A stretch of 64,000 nt of DNA from an uncultured Prevotellaceae bacterium (GCA_947303855.1 CAMYZO010000003.1:1-64000); one strand, 5' to 3'. Positions 18,692 through 33,600 are shown, counted from the first letter of the stretch. Program-made: numbers and translations. Notes: generated by a model not told the origin, from the letters alone.

Positions 18692-21600
18692 CTACTCTGC
18701 GGCCGTTCCTATCCTCACATCAGTATCCTTCATCACCTCACCGGCATTACCACCACCGAACACGTCGCCGTGGATGATGGCACCATTCTTGATGTTCACC
18801 TGCGTCCAGATGGAAGTGCCGAAGCCGCTGCCCAGCGAGGCCTCGCCACGGCTGCCGCCGAAGACGTGACCACCGTAGCCGGCTGCCACACCCTTAGCCT
18901 CGCCAATGGTGACCTTGACCACCTTGCCGTCGAACTTGCCGCCACCGATGTTCACCAGGTTCAGGCTCTGCTTACCCCAGTCGGCAGCGGTGGCCGTCTT
19001 GCGGACAGCATAGTCGGTCTGTGTGATCTTCGGAGGTCCTACCGAGGCGAACGAGCCGCCACCCAGCACATTGCGGTAGATGGTGCCACCCAGCACATCG
19101 ACCCTCGTGAAGTGAGCCACCGAACCGGCAGAGGTGCTGTGGGATTTCTCCAGATATCTGACATCATCAATTTCCACTTCTCCATTGATTTTGCCATCGC
19201 CGTTGTAGTCGAACTCATACTCACTGACGCCGGAGCCTGCACCGTAAACATTACCACGATGCAGCCACTGCGGATTCTCAATGTCAGCCGTTCCGAGTTT
19301 TTCCTGATTGGCAGAATTGTAGGCCAGACCAATTACGCCACTATTGACCGTTACCTTTGTTTCGCGGCGCACGTGTCCGTCCTGACCGCCACCGTAGACA
19401 GAGCCCACGATGAGCGGTGCCTTACCGGTCTGGCCTGCATCGTCGCTGCTTTGTCCAAGCGTACCGATGGTGACATCAGTCTGGTTGACATAGCCTGAGA
19501 AGAAGGCGGGACAGTATTTGTAACGTGGATTCATGGCCTTTGGCACATTTGGAGCAGCTTCACCGGCACTGCCGCCAAAGACATTACCGTAGGGCAGGTT
19601 GTTCTTCACCTTAGTAGTGATGATACCTACCTTGCCACCAAGCACCTTGACAGTAGTATTACCACTGTTCAGGAACTGCCATGCATTATCGCCATTGCTG
19701 GAACTGGTCCAAAGTTTACTCGTAATCAGTTCACCATAACCGGTTTCAGAATAGTCGTCCACAGTACTACCGGCATAGTTACCCTTACCCACAGAAGCCA
19801 TGTTTCCGCCACCATAGACATTACGTCCTACAATACCGCCATTCATCGTGACGGAGGTGTTGCCCATCACACGACCGGCAATGAGGCTATAGATATCAGC
19901 ATCATAGGTGCCTTCTCCGACTATTTTATTCAGTGTCACACGATAAGTTCCCTTACCCTTTCCGCCACCATAGAGCGAGTGTCCGATGAGACCATTGGTC
20001 AGCGTTACGTGGGTATCGCCATAGACGTAGCCGTCCTCACCGCTGCCATGAACGGAACCGGTGATACAAGGTATTGAGTTGTCTGTCTCAATATCCGCTA
20101 TAGCGGCTTCGGCCGTTGCCATGTCTTGAGCACTGTAATTGACATTCACTTCACTCTCCCCAACGTATGCCAGATGTGCCGTGAGATAGCGGTCGCCAGC
20201 CTCGCCACGGGCACTGCCGTAGACGTCGCCGCCGTCCTGCTGGTTGTTGCCAACATGGCCTCCGGTAATGTTCACCGTAGCCTTACCGGTGCCTTCAGCA
20301 AACTCGAACTTGTAAGGCCAGCTCAAGGCAAAGCTGTTGTCCACATTGGAATGCTTGGCTGCTGACAGGGTATCAGTGATATTCGTAATTGTACCAACAG
20401 AACCCATGGAACCGGCGCCATAGACGCTGTGTCCGATATGGCCGCCCTTGATGTTCACGTAGGTGTTGCCAGCCACCAAGCCCGACTTCGGGTTGTGAAA
20501 TTCGCTGCCGTTATCACCCGTGTAAGTATCCGTGCCGCAACCGGCACCATAGACATTGCCTCGGCTAACCAGGGTTTTCTGGTTGATGGCCTCACTGCCG
20601 AAGTCATACCACGGATCGGTGGTTTCCACTATACCAATGGTACCACGGTTCACGGTTACAGTAGCATCTTTTGCGTTATGACCATCCTCGCCGCCGCCAT
20701 AGACAGAGCCCTTGATGCTGGGACCAGTGCTGGTGCCCGATGACTCGCCGATAGTGACCAGCGTGTTGTTCACCCAAGCCACCTTGTCATAGCGGTCAAC
20801 GGCAGGCGTTCCTGAAGGCTTTTCAAGGTCGCCGCGAGATGAGCCGAATACCATACCGTTGTCGCGTCCGCTGATACCAATAGTACCACCGTTGATGGTG
20901 ACGGTAGCCGTTCCGGTACCCTCAGTCCAGCCGTATGGCACATCGGCAACAGGGATGTAGGCAGGCGACGTTCCTGTTGAGAGTCCGAACGTGCCTACCG
21001 ATGCCAGTGAGCCGCCGCCATAGACATTATGGGCAATGAACGGCTCACCTGTTTTCGCGCCGGCATTGATGGTCACATTGGTGTTGCCCTTCACAAGACC
21101 TGCTTTCACGTAACTGATATCTCCACGGCCGGAGCCATAGACATTGCCCATCGTGCCGCCGCCGTACATCACGTAGCCGTCGGTCTTGCGCACTTTGTTC
21201 AGACCGATGATGCCGCCGCTGACGGTCACGTTGGCATTGCCGCCCGTCTGTGCCAGCTTGCCGCCGCCATAGACGCTCGACTTCACGGCGCCGGCTGTTA
21301 TGTTGACAGTGGTGGTGCCCGATACCAGACCGGCATAGTCTCTTGGTTCGTGAGTGGCACCCGCCGTCTTGTCGTCATCGGTTAGCACGTACAAGCTACC
21401 GTAGCCGCCACCATAGACGGTGCCGTAGGTGTACTGCGTCACGCCATCCTTCTGAATCTCGGTGCCTATGGTGCCGCCGTTGATGGTCACCGTGGTGTTG
21501 CCTTCCACCTGACCGAACTCTGCACCGCCAAACACGCTGCCCTTGATGCGTGTAGGCACTTCGGCGTTGGCCTGACTGATGGTAAGCACAGTGGTTCTGG

Positions 21601-24600
21601 CCTTACTCAGATTATGCCAGTTGGGAATGATGCTGCCGTTCAGCTTGGTCAGGCGACCCATGGCACCGGCAAAGACGTTACCGCCCTTGGGGTGGAACAG
21701 CTTCTTCACGCCGCACGACTTGTAGGTCTGGCCTTCTCCGTAGGCCTCTTCGGTAATCACCGTGCAGCTTCCTTCCGGTGCTCCCTCCAGAGGCTCATCG
21801 GCAATCTTCTCTGCGAAGTCTGAGAAGTCGTCATAGAACTCGGTCTTGGCGAGCTTGGCCCGGGCTTCCGTCTCGTTGCTTTCCACAGCGTCGTCGGCTG
21901 TCTTCACCTTTTTATAAATATAGACGTATTCGTGGTCGTTGCCGATGGTGCCGCCGGTGATGTTCATGGTGATGACACCGTGCTTTCTGCCTTCCGATGT
22001 CACATCGGCACCGCCAACCACCTGCTCCTTGCCATCAGGAATCAGCTGGCCGTATTTTGCGGTATTGGCAGATGGCACCAGGTAGGTGCCTACCGATGCC
22101 AAACGGCCGCCGCCATAGATGGAGCCCAGCATAGTGCCGCCGCTGATGTTCATGGTGACATTACCTGAGACGACACCGGCCGTCAGTGCCTCGCCCGAGA
22201 ATCCGCGACCGCCGCCGAAGACGTTACCATCGACGTAGGAAGAGCCCCAGGTGCCGATGGTGCCGCCGCTGACGGTCATGTTCACATCGCCCAGCACGTG
22301 GCCGTCCTCACCACCGCCGAAGACGGAGCCGTAGATGGTGCCACCAGAGACTTCCACCACAACATCCTTCACGTTGGTATTGGTGTTGAAGTGAACGTCC
22401 TGGTCACCCTTGCCGGCACCGAAGAGGTAGCAGGTGACGGGGTGGGCATCAATCTGTGCCAGGGTGCGTGGCACGCCGAGCGTGCCGCCCGACATACGGA
22501 CGGTACACTTACCCTTGCCAGCCGTCATGCCACTGCCCACATTGGTCATCTCGTTGCCGCCATAGATGTTAGTCAGGATATGGCCGCCCTTGATGTCAAC
22601 CACGGTGTTGCCTTCCACCCAACCGGCCTTCATGTTCCATTTGCCGGGAGCGTAGGGATAGTAGCCCGAACCGCCGCCGAAGACATTGCCATAGAACGTA
22701 TGACCGTCGGTGGCCGTTACCGCGCCTTCGGGAACATAGCCTCCACCTGCATTGGCAAACATGTCATGCGGCTGATAAGGCGATTTGTATTCCCAGTGAG
22801 CGCATTCGGGCAGATACTTCGTGGCATCTGCGGTTACGTCATAAGCCCATTCCTCAGCCGTATAGCGGCGGTTCACACCGTCGCCGTTGCCTATCTGGCA
22901 GTCGCCGTCGATGGTGACATGGGTGTCGCCGAGCACATGGCCGTTCTCGCTGCCGCCATAGACAGAACCCTTCACGAAGGCCGTGCCGTTGATGAGCACC
23001 TCGGTCTTGTTGGCGTAGGCCATGTTGTTCAGTTTGCCCTCTTCGGTGGCAATCTGCTCATCAGACAAGGCCGCTATCGCTTCAAGCTTTTGCGCTTCGG
23101 TCTTGTCGGTGTTGTAGTAGAAGTCCACAGTTCCCTGACCGGCACCGAAGACGTGACCGGCATCGTCGGGCCCCCCTTCTGCCGTCATCTTCATATTATC
23201 CGGGCCAATCTCGCCGTTGCTGATGGTCACTGTGCAGGTGCCAGTGCCGTCGGCACAGCTGGTGGGCTTGCCGTCGCTGAGGGTGAAGTCGCCCACGTGG
23301 CCCATCTTGCCACCGCCATAGACGGAGCCCGTGATGAAGGCAGCATTGCGGGCTGGGGTAGGCGTGCCCTCAATGGCCACATACTGGCCTCCCGTCAGAT
23401 GCTCCCATTTCTTCGACGTCGTGTTGTAGCGGTAGGTGATGCCGTCGGTGCCCTTCGTCTCAATCTCGCCACTCTGGTTGCGCCACTGTCCGGTACCTAT
23501 CTCCACTGTAGCGTTGCCGATGATGTCGGCCATGTTGCCGCCGCCATAGATATAGCCTATAGTACCAATGCCGAGCGTGGCGATGCCGTCATTGCTGATC
23601 ACCTCGTAGGTGTTGCCATTGGCATCGGTGTGAGTGCCTTTCGTGAAACCATCGCGACCTGCATAGTTCTCCGTGATGATACCGTTGGTCATGTTGACAT
23701 TGACCGTGGGGCTACCAATCACTTTAGCCTTGTAGCCACCACCGAAGATATTGCCTATCTTCGTAGCTGAGATAATGTTGACCTGCGGGTTGCGGTGAGG
23801 TGTCGTCAAGGCACCGGCATCGCTTTTCTTCAGTGCTGTGCGACTGGTGACGTTTCCACTGGTATCCTTTGTGATGTTGTAGCCATATACCGAGTAGTCG
23901 GCCTCGTTGCCGCCGCCATACAACTCGCCGATGATGATAGGCGTGCAGCCACGCTCCTCGATATTGATGGTGATGGCACCGTTGATGGTTCCGGAATGGT
24001 CGTTGCCGCCGAACACCTTTTCATAAGTACCATTGGTAATGTCGATGGTCACATTGTTGTTGATGTCTGAGTTGGCCGAACCGCCGTAATAGGTACCGCC
24101 CTTCTCCACACAGTCCAGCACGACACGTATCTCCGCGTCGATCTCAGCATTCTTACTGCCGCCGTAGGTCTTGTCGGTCACCAGTGGACAAGTACCAGAC
24201 TTCTGGTATTGCGAGAGTGCCACAGATCGGATGTTGCCCTTCTCGTTACTGCCGCCATAGACAAAGTTGATATGTCCGCCCGTAACCGTGGTCGTGGCGA
24301 TACCAGAACCATACATATAACCGTTGGAAGGAGTCTGGCGGGCCGCCTTTGTGGTGGCATCGGGGTCAGTGTTAACGAACGACTTATAGGCATTAGCTGC
24401 GTCAGCACCGGTGCCTTGCGTGCCGTCGGTCACGTGGTGCTCCAGCGGATAGTAACCTACGTTGGCACCCGGGTTCTCGTACCATTTGTCGTTCTTCTCG
24501 TATTTGTCCAGGCCGTTGCCGCCACCGAAGAGCTCGTTGATGATGTGGCACTCACGCACGCTGACGTTCGTGGCCGGCACACAGGCAGCATTGCCGCCGC

Positions 24601-27600
24601 CATAGACCTGCTGGATGCTGGTCACGGCGCACCCGTCGATGATGACCTCGGTATAGCCGTCGGCACCAACCGGTTCATACTGTGCCAGGTCGCCGCCGCC
24701 ATAGACGGCTGTAACGTCGTAATCCACACTGGGACTATCGACCTTGGTCGAGATGTTCGCCGTGCGACTGTTCTGCGTGGCATAGACGTGTACCTTCACG
24801 TGACCCTTGGGCGTGCCGTTCAGGTCGTTGCAGCCGAACACCTTGTCGACGATGCAGCCCTTCTTGTCTGTATCCACACCTTTGTTCAGTTCCACCAGGA
24901 TATCGCCAAAGACAGTCGGAGCCACCTCCGTTACCACGGGGTCGGTATTGGCAAAGCGTCCTAAGGCACCGCCGTAGGCATCGTGGGCAATGGTGCCGCC
25001 CTTGAGGTTCACCGTTGTCGTAGCACTGGCCGAGGTCTTGCCTTCAGCCCAGCCACTTGTAGTTGCTGTAACGTTCCAGTTGCTCGTGTTGGAGTCGGCA
25101 AGAGCGCCGCCGCCATAGACATTGTTGCCCACCGTGCCGCCGTTCATGTTGACCACGACACTGCCCTTGACAATACCGGCTTTACCGCCGCCATAGACGC
25201 TGGACTTCACCTGACCACCGCTGACGGTGACTTCGGTGTCGTTGACGTAAGCGTATTTATTGGTTACACCGACGGTGTTGGTGATACCCACCTCGCCCCG
25301 GGCGGCGCCAAAGACATTACCGTCTTCCGTGCCATTGTCGAGGTTATCTCCGATAACGGCACTGCCGCTGATGGTGACAGAGGTGTTGCCCTTTACAGAA
25401 CCCATGGCACCGCCACCATAGACGCAGTTGGCCACCCGTCCGCCATCGATGGTAACCTTGGTATCATGATTCACGATACCGGCAGTAGGTCTGTAGGCAT
25501 CCAAAGTGCCATCATTGTTGGAGTCATATTGGTCAGTACCGCAACCGGCGCCATAGACATTGCCTCGGTAGGCATAGAACTCGGCAGGATTACCGATGGT
25601 GCCGCTGTAGACCTTCACATCGGTGTTGTGCCACACGTGGCCGTTCTCGCCACTGCCATAGACAGAGCCCTTGATGGCAGGGCCTGTTGCAGCACTCTTG
25701 GTGCCGATAGTAATGTCAGTATCGTATGTAAACGCCATGAAATCGTCGCGCTGGCCAGGGTCTGTTACCTCACCGCGCGAAGAGCCGAACACCATGCCGT
25801 TTTCCTTGCCGTCGATACCGATGGTACCACCGGTGATCTTGACAGTGGCCTTACCTGTGCCAGGAGTTTTGATACCTTCAACGCCTGTTACCTTGTAGGA
25901 GTTGTGAATAGGGTCTAAGTCTTGCGTCCAGTTAATGTCGCCCACAGAGCCGTAGGCACCGCCACCATATATATTATGGTAGATGGTAGGCGTGCCACTG
26001 ATGTTGACCGTGGCATTGCCAAACACCTGTCCGCAGCGCACGATGGTACGGGTACCGCTACCGCCGCCATAGACGTTACCCATGGTGGCACCACCAAAGT
26101 AGATACTGTTTGTTTCGTCCTTAGGCAGACCGACATTGCCGCCGCTGACTGCCACAGAGGTGCTGCCTCTGACGCTGGCCACCTCGCCGCCGCCATAGAT
26201 GCTGGCCTTCACCGTGCCACCACTCATCGTGACGCTGGTGCTGCCGTTGGTGCGACCGGAAACGAACTTCGGGTTGTCGTTTTCTGTGGTAGCGTCATCC
26301 GTAGGATAAATATTCTCTATCGTGCTGCCATAGCCGCCGCCATAGACGCTGCCGAAGGTGTACTGCGTAACGCTCGAGCTGTTCTGCACCCCGGTGCCGA
26401 TGATAGTACTGCTGCCACTGATGGAAACAGTTGAGGCCACATCGGTGATGTTGATCTTTGCCGTCTGGTCGGCGTTGAACTGGTCGTCGTTGACGAAGCC
26501 CAGCTCACCGCCTCCATAGACATTACTCTTGATGGTACCGCCACTGATGGTCAGCGTGGTCTTCTTCGACTTGCCCAGTTCTCTCCATCCGGGAAGCGGT
26601 GTTGTGCCGTCCAAATGGTACAGACGACCCATGCCGCCTGCGAAGACATTGCCGCCCTTGGTGTGTTTGAGCATGTAATAGCCGCGTTCGCTGTTATACT
26701 CAAACTCGGTGTTGGGAACCTTATTGCTTGCTTTCCATGTTTTCAAAGCCTCATCGGTGGTGATGCCATCAGGAATCTTGTATTCATACGTGTTGCCAAT
26801 AGTACCGCCAGTGATGTTCACGGTGATGTGGCCATGCGTTGTTCCGGCCGAAGTTTTATCTTCACCGCCAAGAACCTGTTCCTTACCGTCAGGTATCAGG
26901 TAACCGTATCTGCTATCCGTTGGAGTCACAAGATAGGTGCCTACAGAAGCCAGACGGCCACCGCCGTAGACAGAGCCCAGCATGCTGCCGCCATGAATCT
27001 GCAGATCGACATTGCCTGACACGACACCAGCCGTCCGGGCATCGCCATTGAATCCGCGTCCGCCGCCGAAGATGTTGCCGTCGACGTATGACGTACCCCA
27101 TGTGCCAATAGTAGGTCCAGTGTGGGTGCTGCTCTCGCCAATAGTTACATTGACATTGCCCAGCACGTGACCATCCTCGCCGCCGCCGAAGACAGAGCCG
27201 AAGATGGTACCACCCGTGACGCTGACAGTCACGCTGCCCACGTTGGTCCACTGGTTGAAGTGGACACGCTGGTCGCCCTTGCCCGCACCGAAGAGGTAGC
27301 AGGTAACAGGGTGGTCGGCAATCTGGCTCAGCGTACGGGGTACGCCAATCGTACCGCCCGACATGGTCACGGTGCAAGAACCCGTCACATCGGTATATTC
27401 GTTGCCGCCATAGACGTTGGTCAGGATATGACCGCCGGTGATACGCACCTCAGTGTTTCCTTCAACCAAACCGGCAGAGCGGAGCCACTCATAGCCGGTG
27501 CCGTCGGCCTTCACGTAGGGGAAGTAGCCGGAACCGCCACCGAACACACAGCCGTAGTAGGTCTTACCGTCGCTGGGGTCTTTAGTACTGGCATCCGTGT

Positions 27601-30600
27601 AGTGGTTGGTGTATGTGTCATAATATGGGTCGTAAGGCACATACGGAGATTTGTATGGGTAATGCGAGCACTCAGGCATGGCATTCGCTGCCGACTCGAT
27701 GGCAGTAGCATTGCCAGAAGTAACGGCCGTGATGGCTGCCGTCCACTGGTTCTCAGTGTAGGATACAGGTTTTCCACCGTCTGCTTTCCCTTCACCGCAA
27801 CCAATCTGTCCACCCTCAATCTTCACCAGGGTATTGCCGCTCACACGACCGTTCTCACCGCCGCCATAGACGGAGGCCATGACGATGCCGCCGCTGATGG
27901 TCACGTCGGTCTCCTTAACGTATGTATGGTAGTCGGCATCGGGTTCATCGGCAGGGTCTTCCACATCGCCTCTGCCGGCACCGAACACGAAGCCTACGTC
28001 GACAGGGCCTCCTGTCTTTGTCATACCCTCTGTGGCTGCTTCCACAGGACCAACCTGTCCACCGCTGACAACGACCGTACACTTGCCGGTGCCGTCGGCG
28101 AAGTTGGGCTTGCCACCTACGCAGCCGCTATGTGAGGGATGTCCGTCCACGGCAGTCCTGCTGCTGACCGTTCCCACCGAGCCGTGCAGACCACCGCCAT
28201 AGACACCGTCGTAAACGTAGCCGCCAGCCATGGTCACATCAGTGTTCTTGAGTACGTCGGCTTCACTGCCGCCGCCATAGATGCTGCCTCCGATGGAGAA
28301 CTCTTCAAAGCCAGTGGTTCCTGCGTAGCTGACCGAAGAATAATCTTGAGTGCAGTATTTCACTACGGCATTACCAGTTACTTCGGCTCTTTCACCACCG
28401 CCAAACACGTCGCCGTCGATGTGGGCGCCTAAGACGGTTTCATCTGTGGTTGCAATGGTTACGCCCGGACGTATCTTTCCGTCACCGTCATAGATGGACT
28501 GGGCTGGTTCAGAGGTGTCCAGGATGTCTCCTGAGCTATTACGCTTCATAATCTTGACGGTGGATGCCGTACCAATATTGACAAGGGTGTTACCAACTAC
28601 CTGACCTTGCTGGCCTCCGCCATAGACGTTGCCAATGGTGCCGATGGATTTAGCAATTTTACCCTTCACACTCTTCTCGTAATATGTGGTGCCAAGAACT
28701 GCCAAACCCTCTGCAGGGATTGTGCCGCTGGCATCCATATAGTAACCGACAACGCTTGATTCGCCTGCTTTCAGGGGGCTATCTACAGCATCAGTACATG
28801 TGATAGCTGTATAAGTGGTGGTTACATTAGTGATGTTTGCAGGCAGATCATCTACGCTCCTGGTGCCATATTCTGAGGGAAGGAGTACAAATTCTTCCGT
28901 AGCCTTGTTTCCACGAACCATATTAATATTCACCTCGGTATCAGCTTTTGTCACAGCCATAAAGCTTCCACCATAGACGTTATCTATGCGTGTGGCAGAT
29001 TTAACATTGACGGTAATCCTGTGTGGATGATCGGCATCATGAGTAATTTCAGTAGTGCCATCAGCCAATGTACCTGGGTAGTTGGCCTGATTACCACCGC
29101 CCACCAGATTTTCAATAATGATAGGCTTTTCACATGGATCTGTCTCTTCAATGTTGACTGTGATGTTTCCTTTAATTCCTCCACGTTGGTCGTTGCCACC
29201 ATAGACGTTCTTAAAGAATCCGGCAGTGATGGTCAGGTTCACATTGCCGTCGATAAAGGCTTTGTAGGAACCGCCGCACACATATTCTATCTGTGAGTCG
29301 GCACCGGTACAAGCAGCAATAATCACGTTCACATCGCCAGTGACGTTGGCCTCGCTACCGGCACCATAGAGTTTGGTGATTCTCAGCGGACAGGTGCCCT
29401 CCTGTGCCAGCGTGGGGTTCGCACTGCGGCAGTCGCCCTTGTAGTCGCTACCGCCAAACACCTGACCAATCTTACCGCCGTGACAGGTGATTCTGGCCGG
29501 ACCGTTGACATCGGCACCGGCGTTGACAATCCAGTTGTCGCCATCTTTCACCGGCTGCCCACCGTTACCACCGCCAAAGGCGTACTCAATATCGTAGGTA
29601 CCCCAGATGGTGACATTGGTGGCTGGCACCGAAGCCGAATTGCCGCCACCATAGACTCTGGCAATACTGGTCTCTTCACATCCATAGATGTTGACTGCCG
29701 TTGACTTACCGCTGGCTGGCAGATAGTCGGCTCTGTTGCCGCCGCCATAGACAGCCTGCAGCTCGTAGTTCTTATGTCCGGCCACTACGTTGCCGTTGGC
29801 ATCAATCTGCCTGGTGGCATAGATCTCTACGAGCACATCGCCCAACGGTGTTCCCTTGATATTGTTACAACCAAACACGCGGCCAGTGAGGGGGACGGCG
29901 GTATAGGTCTTGCCGCCTACTGTAACGTCTTCGGTAATTTTCGTAAAGGCCGCACCTTTGTGGCCAGTAGCCATGTCGGATGGTCTGTTGACGTACAGCT
30001 TGATGTCGCCAAAGACATAGACAGGAGTCGTAGTATTGCCCAAGCCACCGCCGTAGACATTGCCGAAAAGACCGCCGGTAAGCTTCAGCGTCGTGGTGTT
30101 GCTGGTGGAATTCATTCCCTCAGCCCAGGTGCCTGGCAGTCCTCTCCGCTCATAATACGTAATACCCGACTCGGCTTTCGCATCGTTACTGGTAATCTCT
30201 GTGTAGTTACTGCCATCCTTGGTGTATAAACCTGTGACGGATGAACCAGGGATAAACTGATAATATTTTGTTTCAGCCACAGCTGGTCCTGTAGCAGCAG
30301 TATAGTTGCCGTTTTTCTCAGTGTATAGTCCGGTGACGGGGTCCCCAGTGGTCACTGCCTTTTCCACATAGGCCGGCAGCGTAAGGTCATTTACTTGGAT
30401 ATAGATGTAATTGGTTGTAGCCGAATATGCCCAGTTCGCCGTATTCGTGCTGGCCAGTGCACCGCCACCATAGACGTCGTTGACAACAGTACCGCCGCAG
30501 ATGGTGACTGCCACGCTGCCTGTGACATCGGCCAGACTGCCGCCGCCATAGACATCGTTTTTGACAGTGCCGCCTTCCATGATGACAGCGGAGCCACCTG

Positions 30601-33600
30601 TAACAGCCGTTGCACCGAGACCGCCGCCATATACATTATTATTTATCGTGCCGCCATATATCTTCACCGAAGGGCTGCTGGCGCTGGCTGCCATGTTACC
30701 ACCACCATAAACATTGCCGGAGATAGTGCCTGTGCCGCCATAGGTAAAGCTGGGTGATGTGCCCGTCTTAGAACCGATGACCACATCGACCGTGCTCTGA
30801 GGCGCACCGTTGACGTTGTTACAACCGAACACATTCGCTGCCGAACCCTTGAGAACGGTCACACTCACTGCACCGCCCACGTTGGCCGCCACATCGGCAT
30901 GACCTTCGCCCAAGGAGGCCAGGTCGCCAAGACCGCCGCCATAGACACTGTTCTTAACGGTTCCCCCGTTGAGAGTCACATCGACAGCCCCGGTCACACT
31001 ACCCTGGCTACCACCGCCATAGGCATCGCCCTTAACGGTTCCCCCGTTGAGGCTGACAGCCGTTGTGCCGTTCACTGTAGCCGTAGCACCGAGACCGCCG
31101 CCAAACACATCGTGCTCAACGATTCCCCCGTTGAGCGTCACACCAACGCCGCCAGTGCCAGTATAGGCGGCCTGGTTGCCACCGCCATAGACACATTGCC
31201 CAATGGTTCCCCCGTTAAGAGTCACCATGGCCGTGCTCTTCGGCGAACCCAGCACGTTGTTACAGCCAAAGACATTCGCGACGCTGCCGCCTTCCACATT
31301 CACGGCGACAGGGCCATAGACATCGGCTGCAGCTTCAGGCTTAGCAGGAACGTATCCCTCAGATCCTTCTGTGCCTACGGCTGCCGCTGCCTGTTGTCCC
31401 AGGCCGCCACCATAGACATTACCGGTGAGGGTGCCGCCATAGAAGTTGACCGTGGTCGACTTGCCATCGGTTTGAGAGAAGGCAGGGTCGCTGCCCTTTG
31501 TGGCATTCACCTTACCCTTGGCACTGCCGCCATACACATCGCCGCTGATGTTGGCATAGCCCTCGTAAGCGTAAACGGGATCGCCCTCCTCGGCTGTGTT
31601 GGTCCGCTTGCCGATGTTCACCACGACATTGCCCGTCACCGTGGTCTCCTCACCATAACCGCCACCGAAGACGCTGCCTCCGATGTTGACGCCGAGATTC
31701 TGGGCAACGGTTCCGATGGTCATCGTCACATCGCCTTCAACGTCGGCTTCATTGCCGCCGCCGTAGATGCCGGCGGCAGTAATAGAAATGTTGGAATCAG
31801 AAGTAGGACTGAGATAGTCTGTTCCGCTGGTAATGTTGACACCGATATCTTCCGTTGACGATTCCGTGCCTATCTCAACTGACACATTACCCTTCACCTT
31901 ACCCTTGTTTCCGCCACCGAACACCTGTCCGATCTTGCCGATATGGTCTTGCGGAACATCATTCACAGAGCCTTTCTGCATGTTAATCCAGACGCGGGTG
32001 TTGCCTACCACGTCGGCCGTGGCACCGTAGCCGCCGCCGAACACCTTGCCAATGGAGGTACACGACCAGATGTAGACCCCTATAGCGGGATGTTCGGCAT
32101 CCTGAACCACATTTGGATCGCCTTCCTCAGCATTGGGAGTCCAAGTATTGTCCTTGTCATCGTCATTACAGCCATAGATGGAGTAGGGGGCATTGAAGCC
32201 GCCGCCATAGAGTTCGCCGATAATCAGCGGCTGACAGCCGCCCTCGTAGGCGTTTACGGTGATGGAGCCCTTGATGCTGCCACCCTCGTTGTTGCCGCCG
32301 AACACGCGTCCGAACTTACCACTGCGCACCGTCAGGCTGACGTTACCGTTGATGGTGGCGTTCTTGGCACCGCCATATACCACATCGACAAAGTCCTTAG
32401 GCATACAGTCCAACTCAATCTTCACATCGCCATCCATGGGAGCCACCTGTCCGGCACCATAGATTTCGCCAACCTTCAGTTCGCACTCGTTGGATTCCTT
32501 TCTCTCCAGCTCAGTACCGCCGCGTACGTTACCCTTGGTGTTGCTGCCGCCATAGAGGACGTGTACCTGACCGCCCACAAGCTTGGTCTTGGCGATTCCC
32601 GTGCCGTAGTTCGTTGGCGTATCACCATTCTTGTAGATACCCACATCGGCACCAGGATTACCTTCGCCGGCACCGTTACCGCCACCGAACAACTGGTCGA
32701 TGATGTAGGCACTGTTGATGGTTACCTGGGTGGCAGGCACGGCAGCGGCATTACCACCGCCATAGACATACTGTATGCTCGTAGCACTACACCCCTCGAT
32801 AAGCACCTCGGCGAAGGCTTCTTTCTTGTCGTCATCGGAGCCTGTAGCCTTGGTGGGGTTGTAGTCGGCCTTGTTGCCGCCGCCATAAACGGCAGTGACG
32901 TCATAGGTCTTACGGTCAGCCAGAGCTGTCTCGCTGTTGTTCTTCAGGGCATTCTTGTCAGAATCAGTATTCACCGTCCGCTTCACCCAAACCTTCACAT
33001 GTCCCTTCGGCGTACCGTTGACATTGTTGCAGCCGAAGATCTGGCTCGGAATCTTGGCTCCGTCAAGAGTCACCGTCACATCGCCACCGACGAAGGCCGG
33101 CGTTTCGGCAGTACCCAGACCACCGCCGTAGGCATCGCCATTGATGGTACCGGCGAAGAGATTCACCGTCGTTGACTTGTCGGCATTGAAGGCCGAACGG
33201 CCAGACGCATTGGTATTGCCCATGGCACCGCCACCATATATGTTACCATTGATGGTGGCACCTGCCGATGTCTGTCCCTCAGTACCGATGTTCACCGTGA
33301 CAGAGCCTTCCACCAGTGTCGGTTCACCGAAGCCGCCGCCAAAGACGGCATTCGTGGCGGGGGTAGCTGCCGTACCGATGGTGCCGCCGGTGATGGTCAC
33401 CGCAGCGTCTTTGATAAGCTTGCCATTGACATTGCTACCACCATAGACAGCCGTCTTCACCAAACCGCCTTCCACAGTGACCGTGGTGATGCCCTGGTTC
33501 TCGGCAACGATAGCTTCTTTTGCAGGCTGAGCGGCTATATATCCTGGTTCGCCAGGAGTGCCCGATTCAGCAACGGCAGCTGCTCCCGCTTGTCCCAGAC

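Noticed and set aside
22298-23770. 490-aa and many other plus-strand ORFs opposite the giant genes (e.g. 46960..49068, 26615..28135)
   Set aside because: Translations are periodic AAIDxA/HVGV-type reverse readings of the VYGGG repeats; no start signals or domains.
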